In this document: in pieces, positions 9,531 through 16,706 of the stretch
Numbering within the stretch: position 1 is the stretch's first letter
Layout: the number at the start of each line of letters is the position of its first letter
Source: Gemmatimonadota bacterium
GTDB taxonomy: Bacteria; Gemmatimonadota; Gemmatimonadetes; Longimicrobiales; RSA9
DNA length: 16,706 nucleotides
Assembly (NCBI GenBank): GCA_016207445.1
Contig: JACQPS010000076.1
Coordinates: 1 to 16,706 of the forward strand
Reading direction: 5' to 3'
Made by a program: the position numbers and the translations under genes
Notes under the pieces: model-generated
The model's database searches: none
Seen by the model: the letters and a program-made list of their open reading frames with translations, nothing else
Told to the model about the DNA's origin: nothing

Positions 9531-10756
9531 TGGCCGAGCGAGTCCTGGTCCTGTTCGATGACGCGGTCGCCCGCGACTGGCAGCCCTTCACGCTGACGCG
9601 GCCGGCCGGCGAGCTGCTCTTCGGCACGCTCACGCTGCGCGAGCGCGCGGAGCGCGTCTTCGGGCTTCGCTGCATGGGCTGCATCACCGAGCCGTCGCTG
9701 CGGAGCTTCGCCGAGGCGGACGCGCCGCCCGTCATCGAGCCGGCTGCGCTCCCGCGCGACGCGGAGGTGCTCTTCTGGTCCGCGCGCGCCGTGCCGGACT
9801 GGGGACCGGGCTTGCGTCTGGACGGCCCGCGGCTCCTCGCCCTGGGCGACGAGGTGTGCGGCCTCGTTCTTCCCGCCGGCGCCGACCCGCCCGCCGCTGG
9901 CTTCTTCCTGGATCCCACGCGGGCCGCGCCCGCCGGCGTCGCCGTGACGACCCTCGCCGGCACGCTGCTCGGCCCGATCTGGCAGCTCGTGAGCCGCCAG
10001 GCCGAGCAGACCGCGCACGACATCCGCGCGCTGCACCCGCTGGCGAAGTCGCCCGAGCTGCCAGCCGGCGTCCACGCCCTGGGCTCGGAGCCGCTCGTGC
10101 TCGGCGAAGGGGTGCGCCTCGAGCCCGGCGTCATCTTCGATCTGCACGAAGGGCCCATCTGGCTGGACCAGGACGTGGAAGTGCGTGCCTTCACTCGCCT
10201 GGCCGGGCCCGCCTTCGTGGGGCGGAACAGCATTCTCCTCGGCGGCTCCTGCGCCGCGATCGCGGTCGGGCCCGTTTGCCGGGTGCACGGCGAGATGGAA
10301 GAAACCGTCGTGCTGGGTTACTCGAACAAGGCGCACGACGGCTTTCTCGGGCACGCCTACCTGGGGCGCTGGGTCAATCTCGGCGCCCTGACCAACAACA
10401 GCGACCTCAAGAACAATTACGGCCCGGTCCGCCTGTGGACGCCGCGCGGCGAGCAGGATACCGGCGAGATCAAGCTGGGATGCTTCCTCGGCGACCACGT
10501 CAAGACGGGCATTGGCACGCTTTTATCTACGGGAACGGTGGTCGGCACGGGCTCGAACATTTTCGGGGCGGCCATGCCCCCCAAATACGTGCCGCCGTTC
10601 AGTTGGGGAACGGGGGAAGCGCTGGGCGAATACGAGCTGGAGAAGTTCTTGAAGACCGCGGAAACCGTGATGGGACGCCGCAAGGTGACGCTGACGGCCG
10701 AGCAACGCGAGTTGCTGCGCGCCGCCTGGCAGCGCGGTCGAGGGCGCACCGGATGA
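9530..10756 (+). CDS. Alternative GlmU-family protein: putative sugar nucleotidyltransferase with beta-helix acyltransferase-like domain
   Basis: The 408-residue protein resembles the GlmU-like family of the Bacteroidota group (NTP_transf_4 domain). Such proteins are annotated as UDP-N-acetylglucosamine diphosphorylase/glucosamine-1-phosphate N-acetyltransferase. The N-terminus reads VLVLFDDAVARDWQPFTLTRPAGELLFG, compatible with that family; the classic GxGTRM loop of true GlmU is absent. From about residue 185 hexapeptide-like repeats (VLGEGVRLEPGVIFD, VGRNSILLGGSC) form a left-handed beta-helix. The family block LGYSNKAHDGFLGHAYLG and then NLGALTNNSDLKNNYG near residues 284-299 follow. ATG is preceded by GGAG, and overlaps the manC stop as TAATG. 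Sitting behind manC, it fits nucleotide-sugar supply for envelope glycans. Exact substrate is not shown by sequence. Confidence 0.85.
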   Translation: MAERVLVLFDDAVARDWQPFTLTRPAGELLFGTLTLRERAERVFGLRCMGCITEPSLRSFAEADAPPVIEPAALPRDAEVLFWSARAVPDWGPGLRLDGPRLLALGDEVCGLVLPAGADPPAAGFFLDPTRAAPAGVAVTTLAGTLLGPIWQLVSRQAEQTAHDIRALHPLAKSPELPAGVHALGSEPLVLGEGVRLEPGVIFDLHEGPIWLDQDVEVRAFTRLAGPAFVGRNSILLGGSCAAIAVGPVCRVHGEMEETVVLGYSNKAHDGFLGHAYLGRWVNLGALTNNSDLKNNYGPVRLWTPRGEQDTGEIKLGCFLGDHVKTGIGTLLSTGTVVGTGSNIFGAAMPPKYVPPFSWGTGEALGEYELEKFLKTAETVMGRRKVTLTAEQRELLRAAWQRGRGRTG

Positions 10757-11625
10757 GCGCCGGCCGTCCCCGGCTGGGTCTCGCCCTGGGCGGCGGCGCC
10801 GCCCGCGGCATCGCGCACGTCGGCGTCCTCAAGGTCCTGGAGGAGGAAGGCATCCGCCCCGACCTGATCGTGGGCACGAGCGCGGGCGCGCTGACGGGCG
10901 TGTTCCTGGCCGCCGGCGTCTCGCCGGCGCGCATGCGGGCGTGGGCCGAAGCGCTGCGCTGGCCGCTGCTCGTGCGCCCGCTGGTCAGCCGGGCCGGCCT
11001 CATGTCGAATGATCGGTTGGGGCGCATGCTCGAGCGCGCGCTCCCGGCCCGCACGTTCGACGAGCTCCACCTCCCGTTCGCCTGCATGGCCACCGATCTC
11101 GAGACGGCCGAGCCCGTGCTGCTGTGCGAGGGGGATCTCCTGAGCGCGCTGCGCGCGAGCTGCGCCATCCCGGGGCTGGTCGTACCGGTCGAGCGCGACG
11201 GCCGGCTGCTCATCGATGGCGGCGTCGCGGACAACGTGCCCACGGCCGTGACGCGGCTCTTCGGCGCCGACATCGTGGTCGCGGTGGACGTGAACCGGAG
11301 CTATCGCCCGCAGCGTCGCCCGTCGAACATGCTCTCGATCTTGATGCACTGCTACTTCGCGCTGGGGCGCGCGGCCGAGCGCGTCTCGACGCAGCGGGCG
11401 GATCTGCTCATTGCGCCGGACGTGGCCGACGTCGGCCACGACCAGTTGCACCGGGCGCGGGAGATCATCGCGGCCGGCGAGCAGGCCGCGCGCGCCGCGC
11501 TCCCCGAGCTGCGGCGCCTGCTCGAGCGCGCCATCGCGGCGACGCCATCGCGACCGAGTGCACACACGGCCCGCGCCGTCTGCGGAACTCGCATCCTCGA
11601 GGAGCCCTCCGAGGCGGCTGCGTGA
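10753..11625 (+). CDS. Patatin-like phospholipase (RssA-type)
   Basis: This 290-residue serine acyl hydrolase has the patatin fold and probably acts on phospholipid or lysophospholipid acyl chains. The oxyanion loop is LGGGAARGIAHVGVLKVLEE (Gly13-Gly15, Arg18). The nucleophile is Ser43 in GTSAG, and the catalytic Asp is Asp155 in LIDGGVADNVP, completing the Ser-Asp dyad. Its size and the MLSILMHCYFALG region match short bacterial RssA/YchK-type proteins. No signal peptide is visible, so it is likely cytoplasmic or membrane-associated. The ATG overlaps the previous stop as ATGA and has GAGGG 8 nt upstream. The frame is open for 300 further codons upstream, but those are an out-of-frame reading of the GlmU-like gene. 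The last 20 residues are polar and unconserved-looking. Confidence 0.92.
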   Translation: MSAGRPRLGLALGGGAARGIAHVGVLKVLEEEGIRPDLIVGTSAGALTGVFLAAGVSPARMRAWAEALRWPLLVRPLVSRAGLMSNDRLGRMLERALPARTFDELHLPFACMATDLETAEPVLLCEGDLLSALRASCAIPGLVVPVERDGRLLIDGGVADNVPTAVTRLFGADIVVAVDVNRSYRPQRRPSNMLSILMHCYFALGRAAERVSTQRADLLIAPDVADVGHDQLHRAREIIAAGEQAARAALPELRRLLERAIAATPSRPSAHTARAVCGTRILEEPSEAAA

Positions 11626-12443
11626 TCGTCACCATCCTGGGCAGCGGCAGTGCCGGCAACGCCACGCTGGTGGAAGCGCAAGGCGTACGCGTGCTGGTGG
11701 ATGCCGGCTTCAGCGGGCGCGATCTCGAGCGGCGCCTGCAAGCCGCCGGGGCCCCGCCGGCATCGCTCGCCGCCATCGTCATCACGCACGAGCACGGCGA
11801 CCACACCCGCGGCATGGGCGTGCTGGCTCGCCGTTTCGGCGTCCCCCTCCACATCACGCCGACCACGCTGAGCGTCTGCCGCGCGCTGCTGAGCGGGAAA
11901 GAGCAAGTCCGCCCGTACACCGTGGCCCACCCGTTTCGCATCGGCCCCTTCGAGGTTCAGCCGTTCCTGACCGCGCACGACGCCGCCGATCCGGTCGCCG
12001 TGACGCTGCGCGAAGTGGCCACCGGATTCAAGCTCGGCATCGCGACCGACCTGGGCCGCCCCACGGCCGCCGTGCACCACGCGCTGGCCGGCTGCCACCT
12101 GCTCGTGCTCGAGGCCAACCACGACGAGGCCATGCTCTGGAACGGGCCGTATCCCTGGTCCGTGAAACAGCGCATTGCCTCCAGCCACGGCCACCTCTCC
12201 AACCGCGCGGCGGCCGAGCTGGTCGGCGAGCTCTGTCACGAGACCCTCGGCGGCGTGGTGCTGGCCCACCTCAGCGAGCACTGCAATCGGGCGGAGCTCG
12301 CAGAAGACGTCGTGGGGGAGACGCTGGCGGCGGTGGGGTACGGGGGAGCACTGTGCGTGGCGCCGCAGGACCGGCCGCTGGAGCCGATCGATCTCGCGGC
12401 GCTGAAGCGCCGGGCGGGGCCGGCGCAGCTCAGTCTGTTCTAG
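11622..12443 (+). CDS. Metallo-beta-lactamase-fold hydrolase, YycJ/WalJ-type
   Basis: The 273-residue protein has the metallo-beta-lactamase fold. It starts with the strand VTILGSGSAGNATLVEA and the DAGFSGRDLERRL segment. The metal motif THEHGDH is at 55-61 (His56, His58, Asp60, His61). Later LLVLEANHDEAML, SSHGHLSNRAAAEL and VLAHLSEHCN supply further ligands. The order and spacing match the YycJ/WalJ (VicX) group, linked elsewhere to the WalRK system and to DNA exonuclease activity; that role is not visible here. It closes the rightward operon, starting at a GTG that overlaps the patatin stop as GTGA, with GAGG about 10 nt upstream. The stop TAG at 12441-12443 is followed at once by the heptamer array, so the gene's end and the array's first base are adjacent. 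Confidence 0.9.
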   Translation: MIVTILGSGSAGNATLVEAQGVRVLVDAGFSGRDLERRLQAAGAPPASLAAIVITHEHGDHTRGMGVLARRFGVPLHITPTTLSVCRALLSGKEQVRPYTVAHPFRIGPFEVQPFLTAHDAADPVAVTLREVATGFKLGIATDLGRPTAAVHHALAGCHLLVLEANHDEAMLWNGPYPWSVKQRIASSHGHLSNRAAAELVGELCHETLGGVVLAHLSEHCNRAELAEDVVGETLAAVGYGGALCVAPQDRPLEPIDLAALKRRAGPAQLSLF

Positions 12444-12492
12444 GGGTCAGGGGTCAGGGGTCAGGGGTCAGGGGTCAGGGATCAGGGATCAG
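12444..12492. repeat. Tandem heptamer array, seven copies of GGGTCAG / GGATCAG
   Basis: Five perfect GGGTCAG units run from 12444 to 12478, followed by two GGATCAG variants at 12479-12485 and 12486-12492. The array begins directly after the stop codon of the YycJ-type gene. It is the only tandem repeat I see in the window. Such short GC-rich units are prone to slippage, so copy number may vary between strains. Confidence 0.93.
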
Positions 12493-12532
12493 GGCCGGGC
12501 GCTGACCCCCGACCCCTGAACCCTGACCCCTG
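12444..12532. terminator. Possible bidirectional terminator hairpin between convergent operons
   Basis: The segment 12502-12532 contains inverted copies of the array unit: CTGACCC at 12502-12508, then ACCCCTGA and CCTGACCCCTG, with small irregularities. It can fold back on the array over about 30 bp around a 9-nt loop GGCCGGGCG (12493-12501). It lies between two genes that converge, where a shared terminator is expected. No run of T or A follows the stem, so it is not a classical Rho-independent terminator; stem stability alone, or another role, must be assumed. Confidence 0.45.
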
Positions 12533-12536
12533 CTTC

Positions 12537-13928
12537 TCACAGCCCGAACAGCCTCAACACGTCGTTCGCCAGCGCCCACACCATGATGGCGATGACAATC
12601 ACGAAGCCGACCTGGCTCAGCCGCACGCGCTGCTCGAGCGAGAGCGCGCGCCCGCGCACGCCTTCGATCGCCAGAAAGAGCAGATGGCCGCCGTCCAGCA
12701 CCGGGATGGGGAGCAGGTTGAGGATGGCCAGATTGATCGAGAAGATCGCCATGAAGCCGAGAAACGCCTCGAGGCCGGCCCGCGCCACGCGCCCGCTGAC
12801 CTGCCCGATCAGGATCGGGCCGCCCAGGTTGCGCGGCGAGACGTCGCCAGTGACCAGGTCGGCGACGAATCCGATGGTCGTGGTGATCCACCCCCACGTG
12901 GTATCGAACCCGTAGGCGAGGGCGCCGATCGGGCCGGGACGCTCGCGCGGCACCGCGGAAGCGACGCCGAGCCGGCCGACCACCCGCGTCCTCCCGCCCT
13001 CGCGCACCTTCTGCTCCTCGGGTGTGACCTGCACCGAGAGGCGGCGACCCGCGCGCTCGAGCACCAGCCCGAACGTCTGTCCCGGCCGCGACTCCACCAG
13101 CCGCACCAGGTCCTCCCACCGGCGCACCGGCGTACCGGCCGCTTCCACGATGCGATCGCCCGGCCGGAGCCCCGCCCGGTCGGCGGGCGAGCCCGGCGCG
13201 ACCGTGCCGAGCACGGGCTCGAGCGCCCACTGCGGCCGGAGCGCGGCAATGAGCTCGGCCCGCAGCGAATCGTCGGCCGGCATCCGCACCGTGACCGCGG
13301 GTGCATCGCGGAACGCAATCACGACCGGACCCGGCGGTGTGCCGGCGAGTGTGCGCTCCAGGTCGGCCCAGTCATCAATGCGCTTGCCGTCGATCGTGCT
13401 GACCTGTGCCCCGGTGGGAACGGTAGCCAGCGGCTCCGCGCCTGCGGGCAGCCGATCCTCCAGCACGGCCGCGATGCGTGCCTCCGGCACGATGCGCACG
13501 CCCCAGACGAGGGCGCTGGCCGCGAACACGACGAACGCGAACGCGATATTCATGAGCACGCCCGAGGAGATGACGAGCGAGCGCGCGGGCAGCGACTTCG
13601 CCTCGAAGTCGCGCGGGCCGGGCCGGCGCGGCGCCTCCGTCACGAGTCCGGCATCGGATCCCAGCGCGAGCCCCGTCGTCTTCTGCGCCGTGCCGCCCTC
13701 CACCCGCTCCATCTCCTCCATGCCGGCCATCTTGACGTAGCCGCCCAGCGGGAACCACGCCACCACGTACTCGGTCTCGCCGCGCCGGATGCCCCAGAGC
13801 TTGGGCCCGAACCCGATCGAGAAGCGGGGGACTTCGATGTGCACCAGTTTGGCCGTAATGAGGTGGCCGAGCTCGTGCACGAAGATCAGGACTCCGAGGA
13901 CGACGATCGTCGCCAGCAGCGTGATCAT
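12537..13928 (-). CDS. rseP: Site-2 metalloprotease RseP
   Basis: RseP cleaves substrates inside the cytoplasmic membrane, classically anti-sigma factors and leftover signal peptides. The 463-residue protein has a first membrane helix carrying the zinc site HELGH (His18, Glu19, His22). FPLGGYVKMAGM follows, and then a second helix (VISSGVLMNIAFAFVVFAAS). A central periplasmic region has a degenerate PDZ (about 175-260) and a clear PDZ around APGSPADRAGLRPGDRI. The C-terminal helices contain NLLPIPVLDGGHLL, with the third zinc ligand Asp412. The length is normal for E. coli-type RseP. The ATG has GGAG 5-8 nt upstream and overlaps the dxr stop as ATGA. It is the last gene of the leftward uppS-cdsA-dxr-rseP run and ends 4 nt past the inverted arm of the repeat. 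Confidence 0.96.
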   Translation of the reverse strand: MITLLATIVVLGVLIFVHELGHLITAKLVHIEVPRFSIGFGPKLWGIRRGETEYVVAWFPLGGYVKMAGMEEMERVEGGTAQKTTGLALGSDAGLVTEAPRRPGPRDFEAKSLPARSLVISSGVLMNIAFAFVVFAASALVWGVRIVPEARIAAVLEDRLPAGAEPLATVPTGAQVSTIDGKRIDDWADLERTLAGTPPGPVVIAFRDAPAVTVRMPADDSLRAELIAALRPQWALEPVLGTVAPGSPADRAGLRPGDRIVEAAGTPVRRWEDLVRLVESRPGQTFGLVLERAGRRLSVQVTPEEQKVREGGRTRVVGRLGVASAVPRERPGPIGALAYGFDTTWGWITTTIGFVADLVTGDVSPRNLGGPILIGQVSGRVARAGLEAFLGFMAIFSINLAILNLLPIPVLDGGHLLFLAIEGVRGRALSLEQRVRLSQVGFVIVIAIMVWALANDVLRLFGL

Positions 13929-15088
13929 GTCCGCTCCACCATCTGGCGCGCGACCGCGCGCGCGCAGCGGTCAGCCTCCAGCACCGCCTCCAGCGAATCC
14001 GCGGGCGCCGGACGGTGCGCGGCCAGCGCCCCCTCGATGACTTCTGCGATGCGCGGGAAGGGCAAGTTCTCGGCCAGGAACCCCGCGACGGCGACCTCGT
14101 TGGCAGCGTTGAACGCCGCGGGCGCCGTGCCGCCGGCGCGCGCCGCCTGCAGCCCGAGTCGAAAGGCGGGAAAGCGCTGCGCGTCGAGTGGCTCGAACGT
14201 GAGCGGGCTCGCCGCGACCGGGTCGAACCGTGCGCGGCCGTCGGGGATGCGGTCGGGGTAGCTGAGCGCGTACAGGATCGGCAACTCCATGGTCGGGAAG
14301 CCGAGCTGCGCGAGCACGGAGCCGTCCACGAATTCGACCAGCGAGTGCACGACGGACTGCGGGTGGATGACCACTTCCAGCCGGTCGTACGGCACCCCGA
14401 ACAGGAAGTGCGCCTCGATGACCTCGAGCGCCTTGTTGGCCAGCGTCGCCGAGTCCACGGTGACCTTCGCCCCCATGTCCCAGGTCGGGTGTCGCAGCGC
14501 CTCCGCCGGCGTCACGTCCAGGAGCGCGCCGCGGTCGCGCTCGCGGAACGGCCCGCCCGATGCCGTGAGGATGAGGCGCCGCACCTCCCCGGCGTCCGGC
14601 ACGGCGCGCCGGCGACTCGCCAGGCACTGCAGGATCGCGCTGTGCTCGCTGTCGATCGGGACCAGCTCGCCCTTGCCGCGGCGCAGCGCCTGCAGCACGA
14701 GGGGCCCACCGGCCACCAGCGATTCCTTGTTCGCCAGCGCGAGCCGCTTGCCCGCGCCCAGCGCGGCCAGGCTGGCCTCGAGCCCGGCGGCGCCCACGAC
14801 CGCGTTGATGACGACGTCGGCCCCCGGATGCCGCGCCGCATCCAGCAGCGCCTCCCGCCCGATGCGGAGCTCCACGCCGGGCGGCGGCGCCGCCTGCAGC
14901 CGCATTTCGGGATCGGCCAGCACGGCGAGCGCGGGCCGGTGGCGCGCGCTCTGGACGAGCAGCTCTCCTCCGTTCCGGTGCGCTGCCAGCACGACCAGCC
15001 GGAACCGCTCCGGATGGCGCTCGACGACCGCGAGCGCGCTCTTGCCGATCGAGCCGGTCGAGCCCAACAGCGCGATGCCTACCGCCAT
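13925..15088 (-). CDS. dxr: 1-deoxy-D-xylulose 5-phosphate reductoisomerase
   Basis: DXR makes 2-C-methyl-D-erythritol 4-phosphate with NADPH, the committed step of the MEP isoprenoid pathway. The 387-residue product starts with the NADPH loop LLGSTGSIG (Gly9-Gly15). It carries ANKESLVAGG (119-128), metal ligands Asp146 and Glu148 in PIDSEHSA, TASGGPFR, HPTWDMGAKVTVDSATLANK, and EVIEAHFLFGVPYD with the third acidic ligand. The HPQSVVHSLVEF block and a C-terminal FNAANEVAVAGFL domain complete it. The ATG at 15088 is fixed by a strong GGGAGG 6 nt upstream and by the nearness of the NADPH loop. It overlaps the end of cdsA by 10 nt. The frame is also open upstream through cdsA, but that reading is a shadow. 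Its product feeds the carrier lipid made by UppS. Confidence 0.97.
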   Translation of the reverse strand: MAVGIALLGSTGSIGKSALAVVERHPERFRLVVLAAHRNGGELLVQSARHRPALAVLADPEMRLQAAPPPGVELRIGREALLDAARHPGADVVINAVVGAAGLEASLAALGAGKRLALANKESLVAGGPLVLQALRRGKGELVPIDSEHSAILQCLASRRRAVPDAGEVRRLILTASGGPFRERDRGALLDVTPAEALRHPTWDMGAKVTVDSATLANKALEVIEAHFLFGVPYDRLEVVIHPQSVVHSLVEFVDGSVLAQLGFPTMELPILYALSYPDRIPDGRARFDPVAASPLTFEPLDAQRFPAFRLGLQAARAGGTAPAAFNAANEVAVAGFLAENLPFPRIAEVIEGALAAHRPAPADSLEAVLEADRCARAVARQMVERT

Positions 15089-15993
15089 GGCGCGCCTCCC
15101 GCCGGGAACGGCAGCACGAGCCGCAGGAACCAATACGCCACGGGGATTGCGAAGAAGAGCGCATCGAAGCGGTCGAGCACACCCCCGTGGCCGGGGAGGA
15201 GCCGTCCCGAATCCTTCACGCCGGCGTCCCGCTTGAGGACGGACTCGGCCAGGTCGCCCACCTGGGCGGCCAGCGCGAGGATCGCGCCGCCGACTGCGCC
15301 CAGGACCGGGCCGAGCGGTACCCGCAGCCATGCCGTGAAAACGAGCTGCGCGAACAGCACGCCGACCACGGCCCCGCTGACCAGCCCGGCAACCGCGCCG
15401 ACCACGGTCTTCCCCGGGCTCACCGAGGGGATCAGCTTGCGGCGTCCCCAGGCCTTTCCGGCGAAATACGCCGCCGAGTCTCCGATCCAGGTCACCGCCA
15501 GTGGGAAAGCGACGAGCGCGGCACCCGTCCACGAGCCGGAACCCCACGTCGCCCGCGCCGGATCCCAGGGCGCCAGGACGAAGTGCCGCAGAAAAATGGC
15601 GTAGCCCAGCGTGCCGCCCGGCAGCAGCGCGCCCACGATGGTGGTGGAGACGGAGACCATCGGCTGACCGCCCGGGCCCCGCGCCCAGATGGCGGCCGCC
15701 GAGATGGCCAGCACGAAGACGAGCACGAGCATCCACAGCGACGCGGCCGCCGCCGCCGGCGTGGGCCGCGCCGCGGCCAGCAGCACGAGGCCCGCCGCGG
15801 TCACTGCGCCGGGAAGCACGAATGCGCGCGCGCCGCGCGTGGCCGCGAGCCGGTAGAACTCGAGCGCGGCGCCGGCCGCGATCGCGGCGAGCAGCGCGGC
15901 CAGCACCCAGCCCCCGAGATAGACGATCCCGATGGCCAGCGGGATGCCGACGGCCGCAACGAGGACGCGCTGGGCCAGCTCGCTTCGGGGCAT
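15079..15993 (-). CDS. cdsA: Phosphatidate cytidylyltransferase
   Basis: CdsA makes CDP-diacylglycerol from CTP and phosphatidic acid, the branch point for all bacterial phospholipids. The 304-residue protein is a multi-pass membrane protein with about eight hydrophobic segments, starting with RVLVAAVGIPLAIGIVYLGG. The family blocks are all near the C-terminus: GDSAAYFAGKAWGRRKLIP, SPGKTVVGAVAG, and the signature SVLKRDAGVKDSGRLLPGHG followed by GVLDRFD with its conserved Lys-Asp and Asp-Arg-Asp pairs. The ATG (MPRSELAQRV) lies 5 nt past the uppS stop. A longer open frame reaching into uppS is an out-of-frame reading. The Shine-Dalgarno is weak, so coupling to uppS is likely. Confidence 0.96.
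   Translation of the reverse strand: MPRSELAQRVLVAAVGIPLAIGIVYLGGWVLAALLAAIAAGAALEFYRLAATRGARAFVLPGAVTAAGLVLLAAARPTPAAAAASLWMLVLVFVLAISAAAIWARGPGGQPMVSVSTTIVGALLPGGTLGYAIFLRHFVLAPWDPARATWGSGSWTGAALVAFPLAVTWIGDSAAYFAGKAWGRRKLIPSVSPGKTVVGAVAGLVSGAVVGVLFAQLVFTAWLRVPLGPVLGAVGGAILALAAQVGDLAESVLKRDAGVKDSGRLLPGHGGVLDRFDALFFAIPVAYWFLRLVLPFPAGGAPWR
15095..15100 (-). promoter_or_regulatory. Ribosome binding site of dxr
   Basis: GGGAGG on the minus strand lies 6 nt before the dxr ATG at 15088, inside the last codons of cdsA. It decides the dxr start and indicates strong initiation of its own despite the 10-nt overlap with cdsA. Confidence 0.7.
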
Positions 15994-15998
15994 GGGCG

Positions 15999-16706
15999 TC
16001 AGCTCGTGGTCACTCGCCCGAAGCGCCGCTCCCGCTTCTGGTAATCGTGGATGGCCTGGAAGAGGTGCTGGCGGCGGAAGTCGGGCCAGAGCACGGGCGT
16101 GAGATACAGCTCGGTGTACGCCACCTGCCACAGCATGAAATTGCTGATCCGCTGCTCGCCCGAGGTGCGCACCAGCAGGTCCGGGTCGGGCAGCCCGGCC
16201 GTGTACAACTCCGCGGCCAGCGCGGCATCATCCAGCGCCTCGGGGCACAGCTCCCCCCTCTGCACGCGCTGCGCGAGCCGCCGCACCGCCCGCACCAGCT
16301 CGGCGCGTCCGCCGTAGCTGATCATCAGATTGAGGCGCAGGACCTGTCCGGCGCGCGTCGAGCGCTCCATCTCCTCGATCGCAGCGCGCGGTCCAGCCGC
16401 GAGCCGCTCCAGCTCGCCGAAGACGTGGACCTGCACCCCCTGCTCCCTCAGCTCGTCGCGCTCCTTCATGACGTAGCGCTGGAGCAGCGACATGAGCACG
16501 GAGATCTCGCGCTGCGGCCGATTCCAGTTCTCCTGCGAGAAGGCGTAGAGCGTGAGGATGCGCACGCCCGCCTCGATCGCACCCTCTACCACCTCCCGCA
16601 CCGCCTTCATGCCGGCCATGTGGCCGCGAGAGCGAGGCAGGCCGCGCATGCGCGCCCAGCGCCCGTTCCCGTCCATGATGATGGCGATATGGGTCGGGAT
16701 ACGGCC
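15999..16706 (-). CDS. uppS: Isoprenyl (undecaprenyl) diphosphate synthase, 5' end cut by window
   Basis: UppS adds isopentenyl units in cis to farnesyl diphosphate to make the C55 carrier lipid of peptidoglycan and surface glycans. The reading frame enters from the right edge: residues GRIPTHIAII precede MDGNGRWARMRG, the conserved active-site block whose Asp binds the Mg-diphosphate. The true start is therefore outside the window, and the ATG at 16676 is internal. Further marks are GHMAGMKAVREVVE, LTLYAFSQENWNRP, LNLMISYGGRAELVRA, LPDPDLLVRTSGEQRISNF and QVAYTELYLTPVLWPDF. About 235 codons are seen, close to the full family length of about 240-260, so only a few residues are missing. The stop is followed 5 nt later by cdsA. 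Confidence 0.96.
   Translation of the reverse strand, partial: GRIPTHIAIIMDGNGRWARMRGLPRSRGHMAGMKAVREVVEGAIEAGVRILTLYAFSQENWNRPQREISVLMSLLQRYVMKERDELREQGVQVHVFGELERLAAGPRAAIEEMERSTRAGQVLRLNLMISYGGRAELVRAVRRLAQRVQRGELCPEALDDAALAAELYTAGLPDPDLLVRTSGEQRISNFMLWQVAYTELYLTPVLWPDFRRQHLFQAIHDYQKRERRFGRVTTS

Noticed and set aside
9856..10752. A 299-residue N-terminal extension of the patatin-like protein
   Set aside because: It is an out-of-frame shadow of the GlmU-like gene; the patatin start has a Shine-Dalgarno and an ATGA overlap.
12420..12505. A plus-strand reading through the heptamers giving repeated RGQGSG residues
   Set aside because: It is a frame-shifted shadow of the YycJ-type gene running into the repeat; the real gene stops at TAG 12441-12443.
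12444..12532. CRISPR array
   Set aside because: The units are 7 nt long with no spacers and there are no cas genes.
15089..15736. N-terminal extension of dxr into cdsA
   Set aside because: It is an out-of-frame reading of cdsA, and GGGAGG marks the ATG at 15088.
16674..16676. ATG at 16676 as the uppS start
   Set aside because: The frame continues upstream as THIAII before MDGNGRW, which is conserved in the family, so this Met is internal.

Overview
The window is a GC-rich (roughly two thirds or more G+C by eye), almost fully coding stretch of bacterial chromosome. I find 16 protein genes, 14 complete and 2 cut by the window ends, and no RNA gene, insertion sequence, phage gene or CRISPR array. 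Three features point, without proof, to the Fibrobacterota/Chlorobi/Bacteroidota superphylum, with Gemmatimonadota the best guess for such high GC. These are the alternative GlmU-type protein (NTP_transf_4 plus left-handed beta-helix), the sensor kinase with an AHQMGTPLSSL H-box, and GatCAB. No marker here fixes the phylum.

Layout. (1) Positions 1-7832, minus strand, transcribed leftwards: a small lipoprotein, serS, a membrane histidine kinase, pcrA helicase, gatC, gatA and gatB (cut by the left edge). Junctions are 34 nt or less and several overlap, so this looks like one transcription unit. It serves translation (SerRS and the GatCAB tRNA amidotransferase) and DNA repair, with a signalling gene in the middle. 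(2) Positions 7833-8032 are a divergent control region with two opposed promoter candidates whose -35 boxes lie in the arms of an imperfect palindrome. (3) Positions 8033-12443, plus strand: a single-domain response regulator, a mannose-1-phosphate guanylyltransferase, an alternative GlmU-like protein, a patatin-like phospholipase and a YycJ-type metallo-beta-lactamase-fold hydrolase. All five overlap their neighbours end to start. (4) Positions 12444-12536 separate two converging operons and hold a tandem GGGTCAG heptamer array facing an inverted copy. (5) Positions 12537-16706, minus strand: uppS (cut by the right edge), cdsA, dxr and rseP, the widely conserved envelope and isoprenoid cluster.

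Functional picture. The two outer operons are housekeeping: aminoacyl-tRNA supply, helicase-based repair, MEP-pathway isoprenoids, undecaprenyl carrier synthesis, phospholipid precursor and site-2 protease. The middle operon supplies nucleotide sugars (GDP-mannose, probably UDP-GlcNAc) and lipid or nucleic-acid hydrolases. The kinase at 4727-5938 has no regulator beside it. The lone receiver at 8033-8422 starts from the facing promoter, so the two may be partners, but that is inference.

I found no clearly new biochemical system. The items most worth a second look are the heptamer array with its inverted arm, the palindrome joining the two divergent promoters, and the kinase embedded between serS and pcrA.
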